Of a stretch of 64,000 nucleotides of DNA, positions 10,028 through 58,600 are shown in pieces (position 1 is the stretch's first letter; the number at the start of each line of letters is the position of its first letter). The position numbers and the translations under genes are program-made. Under the pieces are notes generated by a model. It ran no database searches. It saw nothing but the letters and a program-made list of their open reading frames with translations, and was not told where the DNA came from. Origin of the DNA: Hemicordylus capensis (lineage: Eukaryota; Chordata; Lepidosauria; Squamata; Cordylidae); contig NC_069659.1 of assembly GCF_027244095.1 (NCBI RefSeq), forward strand, positions 343,274,750-343,338,749, in the 5' to 3' direction.

Positions 10028-10735
10028 TATTAAAGTAAAGTTGTGCCATCAACTCAATGTCGACTCCTGGCAACTACAGAGCCATGCTGTTTTCTTTGGT
10101 AGAATACAGGAGGGGTTTACCATTGCCATCTCCTGCGCAGGATGAGATAATGCCTTTCAGCTAGGGATCTGCATGGAACCGGGGGAGGGTGGTTCGAAGG
10201 TGGGGGTGCATCTTTAAGGGTGTGTGCTCTCCCCACGCCTGGGTTCAGTTTTCTTATAAAGTCCCTTGGGGCAGCACCATGCCTCCCTACCACCCCGTTG
10301 CCCCCTTTACCTGAAGTACCTGACGGGCCCTTTGCACGCACACTCTCTGCAGGTGCCTGTGACTGGCGGGCACAGGCGCATTGGATACTTCTGGTAAAGG
10401 GGGCAATGGGGTGGCAGGGAGGTACGCTGCTGCCCCATGGACTTCAAGAAAATGTAGCGCCGGCAGGGGAAAAGCGGAGGGAGGAATAAACATCTTCTCC
10501 CACCTTCAAAGATGCGCCCGGCATTTTCGAACCAGTTTGGAGGCCCATAAAGGGCCTCCTAACCGGTTCCGTGCACATCCCTACTTTCAGCATCTTCCTA
10601 TATCTCTGCTGCCCAATATAGGTGTTTCCCATAGTCTGGGAAACTTATAAGCGGGGATCTGAACCGGCAACCTCTTGCTCTCTAGGCAAGTTGCTTCCCC
10701 GCTGTGCCATTAGGTGGCTTCCTTCTGTATTACAT
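10028..10735 (-). repeat. Sauria-type SINE split by a hAT element
   Basis: The 3' half is 10028-10161 and the head half is 10584-10735, with box-like TTATAAGCGGGGATCTGAAC. Removing 10162-10583 and one target copy restores a continuous SINE. Confidence 0.82.
10162..10583. mobile_element. Non-autonomous hAT element, 422 bp
   Basis: The termini TAGGGATCTGCATGGAACCG and CGGTTCCGTGCACATCCCTA are inverted. Both flanks carry the 8-bp duplication CTTTCAGC (10154-10161, 10584-10591), the hAT hallmark. The interior is GC-rich and codes for nothing recognisable. Relatives are at 16952, 18895, 36861 and 55325. Confidence 0.85.
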
Positions 10736-10999
10736 GAGGCTTATTTACTTCCTCCTAGTAAATGTTTAAGCTTTGATTACACGAGATTCCGTCTTCGGGT
10801 TGCACGGAGAGCGGCTAGGGCAAATAAGGGCAGCCGACTATATAGAAACAACACGTTTGGTTTGCGTATAATCTAGTTTTAAACAGTGTTATTTGGGTCC
10901 GCAGCGAAATTCTAGAGGCGTTTCTGCTTTCAAAGCGAAAACCCATCCCACGAAGCAGAACAGCGCACCACACAGATGTGCGCGGGGCGGAGTGAAAGC

Positions 11000-11560
11000 G
11001 GCTCACTATTGAAAGCGGCTCACTAAGCGGTCTTTGGTATGACTAAGGAAGGGGTGAGCGGAAGTCTCCGTCCCTTCTGTGTTACACCCCTGCCCCGCAT
11101 ATGGCGACAGACCACTGAACACCGGAAACGAAGCCGACGCGTTCCTCTTGTCTTTTTCTATCTCTTCGCCAAGATCGGGCATGCAGAGATTAGAACCGAA
11201 GAGTTCCCCTGTGGCAGCGAAGAGCCGCTAAGGGGAGGGGTTTAGAACTGGCGCACGCGCGGTAGGAGAAGCTGACGCCCGGGGCCGTACCCTGTCCCTG
11301 ACCAAAGATGGCGGTGTGCGTGGCGGGTGGGAGGAAGATGGGAAGAGGAGGCGGAAGTGAGGTCTGCTGCCTCCTTCTGGTTGGGTGAGAGTAAGAGGCG
11401 GAGGGCACCGCCGCGGCTTGGAGTGGGGGGCGGGAGACTCCCGGCAACCTCACCAGGTAATGGGGGCAAGAAGGGTCACTGACCCTCTCGTGTTGGGAAG
11501 GGGCGGGCGCCCGAAGGAGCTGGCCCTTGGGGGCACTTACGTAATACAGAAGTGCATACA
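11000..11560 (+). promoter_or_regulatory. MFN1: CpG-rich promoter of MFN1
   Basis: CpG density rises sharply here compared with the flanks (CGCGCGG, GACGCCCGGGGCCG, CCGCCGCGG). The region surrounds the inferred untranslated first exon and has no clear TATA box close to a start site, as usual for housekeeping genes. ATG-like KOZAK contexts here do not lead to a mitofusin frame. Confidence 0.65.
11250..11456 (+). other. MFN1: MFN1 untranslated exon 1 (3' end defined, 5' end inferred)
   Basis: A good donor, CACCAG followed by GTAATG, lies at 11456/11457 in the CpG-rich region. The first coding exon is 3.1 kb downstream with only four untranslated bases after its acceptor (TTGC), so a separate leader exon is required. 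The left limit is a guess. Confidence 0.5.
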
Positions 11561-12030
11561 GACAGGGGAGGGGCGGCATTTGGTCTTTTCTCGGCTTGTC
11601 TGGGACGCGGCTTGGGGTGTTTGGCTATGTAGTGCCTCCTTTTAGTTCTCTAGGCAGAAGCTGTCCCGCTGTTTTCTGGGCTGCGCCTGGGTCACTGCTG
11701 GCACTGAGCTCATTTCTAAAAGTTGCGGCTGTGGTTCGTTAGGTTTAAAAATATGTTTATCCCACCTTTGGGTCTCGTTTGTGGGGACCCCTTTCCCCCC
11801 AGCAGCTTCACTGTTTGCTTCTTACCTAACCAGGAGTCTCGTGGCCCCTTCAGTAATTAACAACTTTAATTCGGCAAGCAGGTTTCAAAGGGAGGCTCCA
11901 GTATCAAGGTGCCAAGTTGGGATTCATTTGTGGATTTGATGTGATCAGGCATATCAGTTTGGTAAGTAGGGATCAGGTCAGTAGTGATGGGGACTGACTA
12001 GGTCATTACAGAAAGTAACTGTGGCTCTTT

Positions 12031-12145
12031 AGGTAAAGGTAAAGTTATGCCTTTGGGTCAGTGTTAACTCCTGGTGACCACAGAGCCATGTGGGGATTTT
12101 TTTGTAGAATACATGAGAGTTTTACCATTGCCATTTCCTGGCTCT
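12031..12145 (-). repeat. Sauria SINE 3' fragment
   Basis: It shares AGGTAAAGGTAAAGTT, CAGAGCCATG and TTTTACCATTGCCATTTCC with the 3' half of the copy at 10028. Confidence 0.7.
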
Positions 12146-12379
12146 TTAGGTACTTATATATTATTCTGCTTGCTTTGCCAATTCATTACCTTGGGAGTGG
12201 GTCACTCTCCTCTGATTAGGCCTTGTACTCTTGATTGGGTTTTTATTATGTCTGCTCTGCCCAGCAATGTATAAAGTTTGTCTCTTTCATTGCTGGACCT
12301 TTTTGTCTCTATCTGTGAAAATTCCCCCCCCCCACACACACACTTTTTGTGTGTGTTTATGTATATGTATGCATTTTAC

Positions 12380-12522
<143 letters not shown>

Positions 12523-12713
12523 CTCTGGCCAACAAAAAAGTTTATGCTGCAATAAATTTTAGTCCTTAAGGTGCCACAGACTATTTGCTACTATGCTATA
12601 GTTTTGTCCTTTGTGCTTTGTTGCAGAGTAGAAAGTTTGGTTTACAGGTTCTAAATCAGTCTTTCTATCTCACATAACCCATTCATTCCCAACCAGGCAA
12701 CATTTGTCTATTT

Positions 12714-12830
12714 CAGGCATGCTTACCTTAGGTCCCCCAACTGTTTTGGGACTGCTACTCCCATAATCCCCAGCCACAGTGGCCAATAGCCAGGAATTAT
12801 GGGAGTTGTAGGCCAGCATCTGTGGTCTAT
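12714..12830. repeat. Palindromic MITE (ACTACAACTCCC family)
   Basis: The left half contains CTACTCCCATAATCCCCAGC and the right half GGAATTATGGGAGTTGTAGG. It is closely related to 5640-5782. Confidence 0.65.
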
Positions 12831-14561
12831 TTAAATAAGGGAACGATGGGGACATGGCGTTGGTTTAAAGGCATAGATGTTTAACACCGCATGGTCATTG
12901 TTTCAGTACAATCCATTCCTGGTAAAGTGTAGTTCCATATATTGCAGAGAACTGACATAGGGCCTGCTGCCAAAGGATACACATGCAGCATTTTTCTAGG
13001 TCAGTATGGCACAGAAGGGGTGGGACTATTATTGGATGCTGTTGAGAGCTGCTTGTTTGCAGTTGGCTTCCTCCCCAGTGGAAGAAACTAGTTGCTTGCA
13101 ATCTAGTTGCTGGTCAGTTTCAATCTGCATTTGACACCCTTAGTAAAGAACTTGCATGTCTCAAAGAAAAATTTAAGTCCTTCTAACAAAGTTCAAGACT
13201 ACTGATATGTTAAGTTCAGTTTCAAGAGATCTTGAGGAGCCATGCTGAAGGAAAATATTTTTTCACTGTAATTTTTCTTATTTGGAAGGAAAAAAGTCTT
13301 TTTGCTGGGGAATAAAAGAGAGAAATGTGACTTAACACATGTCCTCTCTTCAAAATTGATTAGATCTTAAATTAAAAGCAACCAAAATTGGTTTGGAAGG
13401 GATTGTATTCTGTGTAGAACTTACCTTGTTTTGATGGATGAATATGAACATTACTTGCTGTTCTCTCCGATAGATTTTGCTGTGCTTAATGGAGCAGTTT
13501 TAAACCACTAGTTATGCTTTAGTGTGCATTATTTTACAATAGTAAATAATTTTGAAAATGGTCTTTGTGTTTTTATTCAGATTTATAGCAGCTAGCCATA
13601 AAATAGCTTTACTCTGGAGTAGTCTTGTTGGACATTGCATGGCAGTTGAATTACACTTTGCTTTTTGAACTGATGCAAAGGGTACCAGCGTTCAAAATGC
13701 TTGAACATGTTATGCTTTGATTTTTAAAAAATGTTTTAAAAGCATATTTGTTAACTTTAAAGAATGGACAATATTTTTGGGAGTATATTTTATTTATTTA
13801 TTTATTGGAGCAACAGTTATGAACATGAATGGTTAGCAAGCCATTTGGTTTTATAACTTTTATTTTGGTGTCTTAATGAATTCTGCTGTTAAACAGGAAT
13901 AATAGTCTTATGTTTGTTGCAGGAAAACCCAAGCATTTAAACAAGAAAATAATTACAGGGAAAGGGTTAGGGATATGAATATGACGACAAATATTTATAT
14001 ACCACTTTTCAACAAAAGTTCCAAAAGCAGTTTACATCAATATAAATAATTCTTAATTTATAAATTTATCAGAATCAAAATGTGCTTCCTTGCTTATTGT
14101 AGGGAAGCCCAACCATCTCTAAACATATACATCTGCAGTGAATAATTCCCTGTAGCATTTTATATGAATGTGGGAAGTGTTCTCAGTTTAAGTTTTTGGA
14201 ATGTTTTTCTACAAAGCATATGTGAACATATTTCCTACACAGTAGAGACTACTGGGAAAGGTTGAAACAAGGTTATCTATCTTAGCAAACAACTCCCCTG
14301 CTGTTACTGCCTCCTCCGCCAAGAAGGTATCTTAGATATCTTTGGGCTGAGTGCAAAGCATTGTGGGAGCATCTGGAATCCCTTCTTTCTAGTATGGAGC
14401 ATCTGTTCAAGGCACATTTCTTCCTATGGTAGGAGGGGAAATAAAGTACGGGTGACTTATTAAAATTTATGTATTGCCTTAGTTTCTGTGCATATTTTGA
14501 TTTGCATATGTTGGAAGTAGAATTTCAGTTGTGCTTCTGTCCAATTTACTTTTTTAGTTGC

Positions 14562-51491
<36,930 letters not shown>

Positions 51492-51810
51492 AGAAACCCC
51501 CGTGTCTTTTGCTCCTGTTGGGCATCCCAAGTGGAATTTACAGGACAACACAGTTTTCCACACCCTCAAGTCACATGGATTTTTCAGGTCATTCTTGATT
51601 CCACTTGCTCAGTCCTGCCTGGCTCCTTTGACACTTTCGTAATGAACTCTGCCCGAGAGCTGTGGGAGCAAAGCAGTATTACCACTGAATGAAATTGTTT
51701 TGCAACTTTTCGTAAGAGAAAGAAATAATTTATATTTACTGGTGAATATAAAATTTATTATTTGGAGATGTAAAAAAAAAATGAAATAAACGAGCTGATC
51801 TATAGTAATT
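51492..51810 (+). other. MFN1: MFN1 3' UTR
   Basis: A polyadenylation signal AATAAA lies at 51785-51790, followed by GTGTTAGTGTTT. The UTR is short, about 320 nt. Further downstream signals cannot be excluded. Confidence 0.65.
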
Positions 51811-53640
51811 TGTGTTAGTGTTTACCCCGCAAGGGGCAGCCTCCTCTTTCTGGCATCCAGGAAGAGAAAGAATCCACCCTTGCCCTATATCAAGGTCTTG
51901 GGTTAGCTGGAATTCTCTGTGGGAATGTGGGCTGCTGCTTTTTCCAAGACTCTTTAAAATATAGAGTGATGGCAAACTTGAAAAAGGGATTTACGAATGC
52001 CAAGACAATCAGTTCGGCTGGGCATAAGGTGCATCTCCAGTTTTGGAATTCTGCGGAAAGACCATGATTCTACCATCATTTGTTGCAGATTAAAGGTTTA
52101 GTGTTCTCACAAATACAGCTCCCTAGTTCAGTTTAGGTAGCACCTTCTTATTTTTGTCCAGAGCTTGGTGTAATTGTAGATGCAGCTGCTTTTAGGGATC
52201 CTTGTAGGTTACTGGTGCCCAAGTCTAAAATCCCAAATGGTGCCCAAGTCTAAAATCTAAAGCTGTGGCAGAAGGGGTAGGAAGTTGAAATAAGGGTCTC
52301 TAGTATGTATAACATGAAACAAGTGAATCTAATGTTCAAGTCTGGCATTATCTAAGTTTAAGGGATCTGCATGTTCAATGTACTCCATTTGCATAGCTGA
52401 GCTCCAATACTTTATTTTCGGCATGCAATCTCAAATGTACATTTGTAAACTTTGTGGTATTTTGAGACCTGCTAGACTAATAGCTATTTCATGTGACAAA
52501 GTTGGAGTGAAATGTAGGATTCAAAACTGGCTTGCTACTGAGGAACAAGCCTCTCAGTTATGGGGGCAAATGTGTAAAAAGAGCCACTTTGTTGCCCATT
52601 CATTGTTTCCATTATGGGGATTATTCCTCTGGTGGTAGCATAATGGTTGTGTAACTGACTGAGCAATCCTCTGGCCAGATACCTTTCAAGCACTGGTGTC
52701 TTCCCATAACAATCTTTGGGCCAGAGCTCTCTACAAAAATGAACTCCACATGCTTCAGCTATTATTCATAGCTCTGTATTGTGCAAGTAGTATCTGGAGA
52801 ATAACTTGTTAATTTTTGAATGCTTTTCAGGGTGAGTGTATTTGGCACAACTGTTTTTAGAAATGAGAAATGAAAATATGCATGTTTAAAACCAAACGAA
52901 TGAGACACCCCCCACCCCCACCCATGTAATGATGCTTGATCATGAGAGTGCTTCTCTCCAAGGGCTAACAGGCAATTGCTGGGTTGCGAGACTTTCTTAT
53001 TTAGCAACAAATGAGATTAATTCTTGTATTTCTACTCCTATACATTCAAACTACATATCTGAAATGTTTGTGGCACTTCCATCCTTATGTTAGGGAGAAA
53101 CCCACTATAAATGCAGCCAGCTAAAACGTTTATGAAATCTAAACTCAGTGGCCTAAAGTATCTAAAGAGTACAGAAATTAGGTGCACTGTTAAGACTAAG
53201 TGGTTGTGTGTCCCCCTGCCGCCACCCCCCCCCAACCCAACCCCCCCCCATATTTTAGAGTTTGTGTTAATGGCTTATTTCCACATGCATGGGTTTGTTT
53301 GGGTTTTGCAATTTAAGTTGCCAAGAAAAACACTAGCCTTTTCAGGTTATGAAAATTGACCACCACACAATCACAAATCACTTTCTTGATCTGCTACTGT
53401 TATGCCTGTAGCTCCATACTACCCATTTTCTTTGGCTGTTTGTATGAAGAGCAAAGGCTCAAAGCCAGACGTTTGGTCAAGTGGGAGTTTAAAACATTAC
53501 TTCCTGACTTAACAGTATTGTCTTTCTAAGCTTAACTGTTTACTGTTGGGAGTCTCAACTAAATAAACTTCTAGATTTCTATGGAAGTAAAGTGTCTTGC
53601 AGTGTTTATAGCCTGCCTCATTGTCTCTCTATTCAAACCC
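51811..53640. other. Intergenic, nothing recognised
   Basis: This lies between the convergent MFN1 and GNB4 genes. A C-rich run (about 53215-53250) is the only obvious structure. Confidence 0.5.
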
Positions 53641-53651
53641 CTATTTGGAAC

Positions 53652-53925
53652 ACAGGAAGCTGCCATATACCAAGTCAGACCATTGGGCCATCTCACTCAG
53701 TATTGTCTACACAGACTTGCAGTGGCTTCGCTAAGGTTGCGGGCAGGAGACTCTCTCAGCCCTGTCTTAGATGCTGCCAGGGAGGGAACTTGGAGCTTAG
53801 ATGCTCTTCCCAGAGCAGCTCCATCCTCTAAGGGGAATCTCCAAGTCTCCCATCCATATGCAACCGGGGGGAACCCTGCTTAGCAAAGAGGACATCATGT
53901 TTGCTACCACAAGACCAGCTCTCTT
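53652..53925 (-). repeat. tRNA/5S-like SINE
   Basis: It has CACAGGAAGCTGCCATATAC at the distal end. The head part is GCTACCACAAGACCAGCTC, so it runs on the minus strand without the extension seen at 4320 and 29075. Confidence 0.8.
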
Positions 53926-54649
53926 ATTGCTGGAGCTTGCAGATTAAGTGCTCTCTCTAAAGTTACTGCATCCACTGGATGACATAGGCTGCTAGCACAG
54001 ATCTCAAGCCTGTCCTGTGCTAACCCTACTACAGTGTCCCTTTTGCAATTCTTCCCCCTCCTTTATCCAAGCCAACCTGCCATGCTGTGTGTTTGTGTGC
54101 AGGCCTCTTTAGCTAGCCCTTGTTTTTAGTCCCGGCATGGGTTATGCTGGTATAAACTAGGCAAACCTGGAGGTGTGCTGGCTTGTCTTTCCTTGAGAAA
54201 TGCTTCATTGTATACTCACTATAGTTCAACTACACTGTGTGCATGTTAAAAGTTCATGTAGCTAAGCAGGTGTAAATGAGGGACAGCTGGTACATCCATT
54301 CTTTTGTGCAATGGGGAGAAAAACAAGGAAGAACCAGCTTGCGTCATGTCAAGCTGAAAGGAGATCTAACCGAGGCATAGTTTGCTCCCCCAGGAGAGCT
54401 ACAGAAATGCTGCAGCTACACAGCTGGTTCTGTCCTTCGAGCTGTACAGTAGGGCTCAGCTGGATATACTGCACTACCTAGATATGGTTTTGAGGGGGGT
54501 TCAGGCTGTACATTCCCAGCTAGGCCCACTAGCCCTTGTCAAACTAGTTGCTTACACCCTTAATATAGGATCAAAATTTATACCTGTTCAAAAATGGCCA
54601 TTAAGGCAACATAATTTATACAAATTATTGCAGACAATGAGTGGGAAAC

Positions 54650-54800
54650 AGTGGTCCCTCTAATTTTTTTTTTCATTTCTGTGCAGAAGGAGTTTTGTTC
54701 CGGGTGGCAATATCAAGGCACTGTGTACACACATGCATACAGTGTGGGGCCTTCCTAATTCAACCTGAGTGGGATCTAAAATTAATTGAGTGGACATCAG
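54650..54800 (+). repeat. Dispersed repeat shared with 4960-5070
   Basis: GGTCCCTCTAATTTTTTTTT and AGGAGTTTTGTTCCGGGTGG match the reverse complement of 4960-5070. The start resembles the AGTGTTCCCTCTAA terminus of the hairpin at 7461. Confidence 0.55.
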
Positions 54801-55324
54801 AAAACCTGTGAGCACATGCAGGAACAGTGGTGGGAAACTACCTAAACTTTACCTAGGATTACTTGGAAGCGAATATGATGTATACAACATTAGAAAAGGC
54901 ACAAGAGGCTACAGGCAAGACTAACCTTACAACAACTTCTTTTAGATAGCTGCTGAAGATTAACATATTCAAGTGGTACAATTACAAACATGTGAACCAA
55001 CTGGTGGCAGTAGGTACACATAGTATGGGCGAGCAAGCAACCCATTTCACAAAGTAGGATGGTTCATTACACACATACCCCACTCTTCCGCCGAGTAGCT
55101 TATACTCCGTTCCCAGCTGATTCCCCCATCCAAGCACTTGGAGCCAGAACTGCTTGGCCTTAAATAGCAATCCTGTAGTGTGTGCCTTCAGGCAATGCTC
55201 TGGATGACAAACAGAACATCCGGACAAGTAGATGCTAAGCAGATATGCCTCCTCTTAAGCCACTGGTAAAGGACCGTAGTCCAGAGTTAGTGCTCAGGTC
55301 CCAGGTTCAAGCTGTGGCCTCTCA

Positions 55325-55540
55325 AGGATGTGCACGAACCTGTTCAGAGGCCCTTTTCGCGGCCTCCAAACAGGTTCGAACACCAGCGGTTCCAAGGCGG
55401 GACAAGCTTCTTCTGGTTCAAGGTGCGGAGGGGGCAGCATGGAGTATGCTACTGCCCCCTGGACTGGTTTTCAAGTGAGTGCCGGGGGGTGGAGCGGAGG
55501 GAGGGGTCATTGCACCCACCCGCTCCTTCATTATCAAACT
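55325..55540. mobile_element. hAT element fragment (10162 family)
   Basis: AGGATGTGCACGAACCTGTT and AACAGGTTCGAACACC sit at one end, with the family's GC-rich interior after. The far terminus is missing or unclear. Confidence 0.55.
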
Positions 55541-55659
55541 CTGGAGAGCTGCTACCAGTCACTCAGTGGGCAATCATGTGAGCTAGATGGACCAATGGGG
55601 TTTGACTCTTTCTGAAGAAAAGGTGCAGGGGGGATGAAATACACCAGCCAGAGGAAGCC

Positions 55660-58600
55660 TAGTTAAAAGCAGTTGTTTATTGGTTACAATGTCATGTCAA
55701 GTCAGGGCAACATCTTTCACTGAACCACTGTACAAATACAAAGGAAAGAATCATGAGGAGGAAAAAAAAACCCTATAAACAGTTCATAGCAAGTTTTTTT
55801 TCCACAGGGAAGTCTTTATAGAACAGCACTGTTAAAGAACAAATGGCACAAGTCCCTGGGTGGTTTGTGTTTAATTGGGTTAAATAAGAGGATTTAATAC
55901 TTTCTGAATACACAATCCAAGAGGCAGTGCAGAATCACTTGGTACCTGGAAATGGTTTTGGAAGATTTTCCTCATAAGAAGCTGGCAACAAGTGAAGGTA
56001 ACACACACACACGCACACTCTGGATGTGAGACACTGGAATAAGTGGTTAGAGAAAAAGGAAAGACCATCCATTTCTGAAAACAATTAAGACACAGTTCCT
56101 TTGCGTGATGATGCAGTATACACACGTTTGGGTGCGTCGCAGCAAGGAGGAACCAAGGAGAGCACCATTGGGTTGTAAGAACAAACTGCTTGAAATATCT
56201 AGGATGCCCATACTAGTCAAAACCAAAACATTGTGCGGCACTAGGAAGTCAGGCACATTTAAAAATCGTATCGTAAGTCATTAGTAACACTGTTCACATA
56301 CTCACCATAACATCACTGCGCGTTTAACAGTCGTGCATGTATTTTACACTTAGCAATTGGCTTAAAGGAGGAAAAAAAACAGGCTTGCAGCGCCTCAAAT
56401 GTGGAAGAAGTCATTTGGGCAGCACGCATGCCAGGTTATTAAGGTAGAAGGGGTAAACAGATCCTCTGCTTCCGAGGTCAGAAATGGCCAACTGCCAGTT
56501 CTAACCATGGCTAGGATCCAAGGAGCCCTGGTCATGCTCTTCAAGTGCTTCCTCACACATGTGGAGGAGTCAGCGATTTGCCCTTCTGGCTACAGGCCTT
56601 CATGTTACAATGAGTACTGCTCAGGAGTGCCCCCCTCCCGGCAATTTTTATTTTTATAAGGGCTACCTTTTTCAAGAGAGGAGGCGGCTGCAAAGTGAAT
56701 AGAGAAGGGTTTTGAGAACACTAAAAAGCCCTAGTGCATGTCCAGGGCTTTGGATCCACTCACAAGGCAAGTTGATCTGTAGACTCTGGTCACATGGTGA
56801 GCCCTATCCTCACCACCACAGGAAAGTAGCTGCCTGGGCAGGCTTAGCTTACCATGTGACGGAAGTTCACCAACAAGGTGCTGCCTATGCAGCTGGAGTC
56901 GTCATGTAGGATGATTCACACCGGTTAAATGGTTGCTTGTTCATAGCCCTGGGCATGCACTGCCGATCTGGACTTCACTTTTACTAGAAATGCTGCTGCC
57001 AGTCACTTCAATACACAAAACTACTCGAAACCAACAACTGGACTTACCTACCAACACCTAGCCACTTTGACATGAAAACACACAACCCGAACCCTGGTAA
57101 GGAGGGGGCATCTCTTTCTTGGAATGTGATTTTATTGTAGACCTTCGCTGTGGAGAAGTTTCAGAAACAGTACCAAACGTTTACAGTAAATATGTTAGGA
57201 AGAGATGCTTTGCCAAGTCAGAGACAATCCCTTTCCTTGGAGAAAAGATTGTTCAAACTCCTTTTCTGACTTGGCCTGGGATACTCATATAAACTGTTCT
57301 GCTAGGCAGACTTTTCTGGTAAGATGGAGGGGAGCCAATTTTCAAAAACTATTTTCAGCTTTTTTGTGTGTGACATTGTGATGAAAACCTCTGCAAACTG
57401 TTTCAACAGACTCTCCAAATCGCAACTCGCCCAATCCTAGCTCAGTCCCACTTTGGAAATCAGGGTGTAACTGACCATGTTGCAACTGAGAGAGATACTT
57501 CAGAACATGCTGCATTTTGTTTCCTCTTTGGAACTTATCCCTCTATACTAAAAATAAGAGTGCCAATTACATGGTGTTTTGGTTTCAGAACACATGGCCT
57601 CAAGTTACCAAAGTAGGCATTGTAATGCAGACAGTTGTGATGTATTTTAAATAAATGATCTAGTCTGCACCTTACACTCGCCACAATGATTAGCATCCAT
57701 ATGGTGAGCCCCGCCCCCCTTGTATCTTTTAGTATAAAACTCACCCAATGAGTTAAGGCCATCAAGTAGCGAGTTTCCCTGCACAGGCTCAGTGACAGGT
57801 TTCCCTACCGCCATCACTAGTGGTGACAACTTTCACGTCACTTAGAGCTGCCAGCAGGAAAACTCACAAAGGCGTCAACGTGTGGCAAGCTGTATTCAAC
57901 AATCTGGCCCTGGGCAGAAAACAAGCTATGTTTGTTAACATACAGCCCAACTCAAGAATAATAAAATTTTCAGAGGAAGAGAGAAATTACGATACTGGGA
58001 AACAGCTCAGGTTTATTCCAAAAGTCGGTACAATTGTGGAGGCACATCCTTCTAGTATCTAAGTTCTAGGTTCAAACGAGTAAATGAAGCTGCCAAGGGA
58101 GAATGTCAGACACTGGCACTTCTCAAATCACACATCTGACAAGTGAAAAGGGAATGTGGTTTTTTCAAGTTAACTGTGTGGCTTGGGTGTCCTTGAATCT
58201 TCCTGCATCAGGATTACTAGGTAGCTAGACCTATCTTTCCGATAGCTGTCCTGCTCACAATAAAGCAAGCAGCAAGTTGCCGCTGGTGTGCATTCTGTGC
58301 AACAAGGCCAAAGACTACAGACATGCAAAATCAATATGCCACAAGTACACAGTTGTCTATAGCTGTGTGGAATGTGTAGACAAACACACAATCTCACTCA
58401 ATCAGTAATAGCAGTGTGCCTTGGGAATCTACAACATGAAACAGCTGCACTTGATTTTCAGTTCAACCTTCTCAAAACCAATGTTTCATATGTAACCATT
58501 TATCTCCACAGAGTCACTCTGGGTGACTTCAAATGACCACCAGGAGGTCTAAGTGGGGGGAATGCTGGGAACCGAAAGCTTACACTCCTGGCAGGCATGA

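Larger units (their letters stand above)
53926..55655. other. Intergenic with repeat pieces
   Basis: It contains a dispersed repeat at 54650-54800 (also found inverted at 4960-5070) and a hAT fragment (55325-55540). Nothing else was recognised. Confidence 0.5.
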
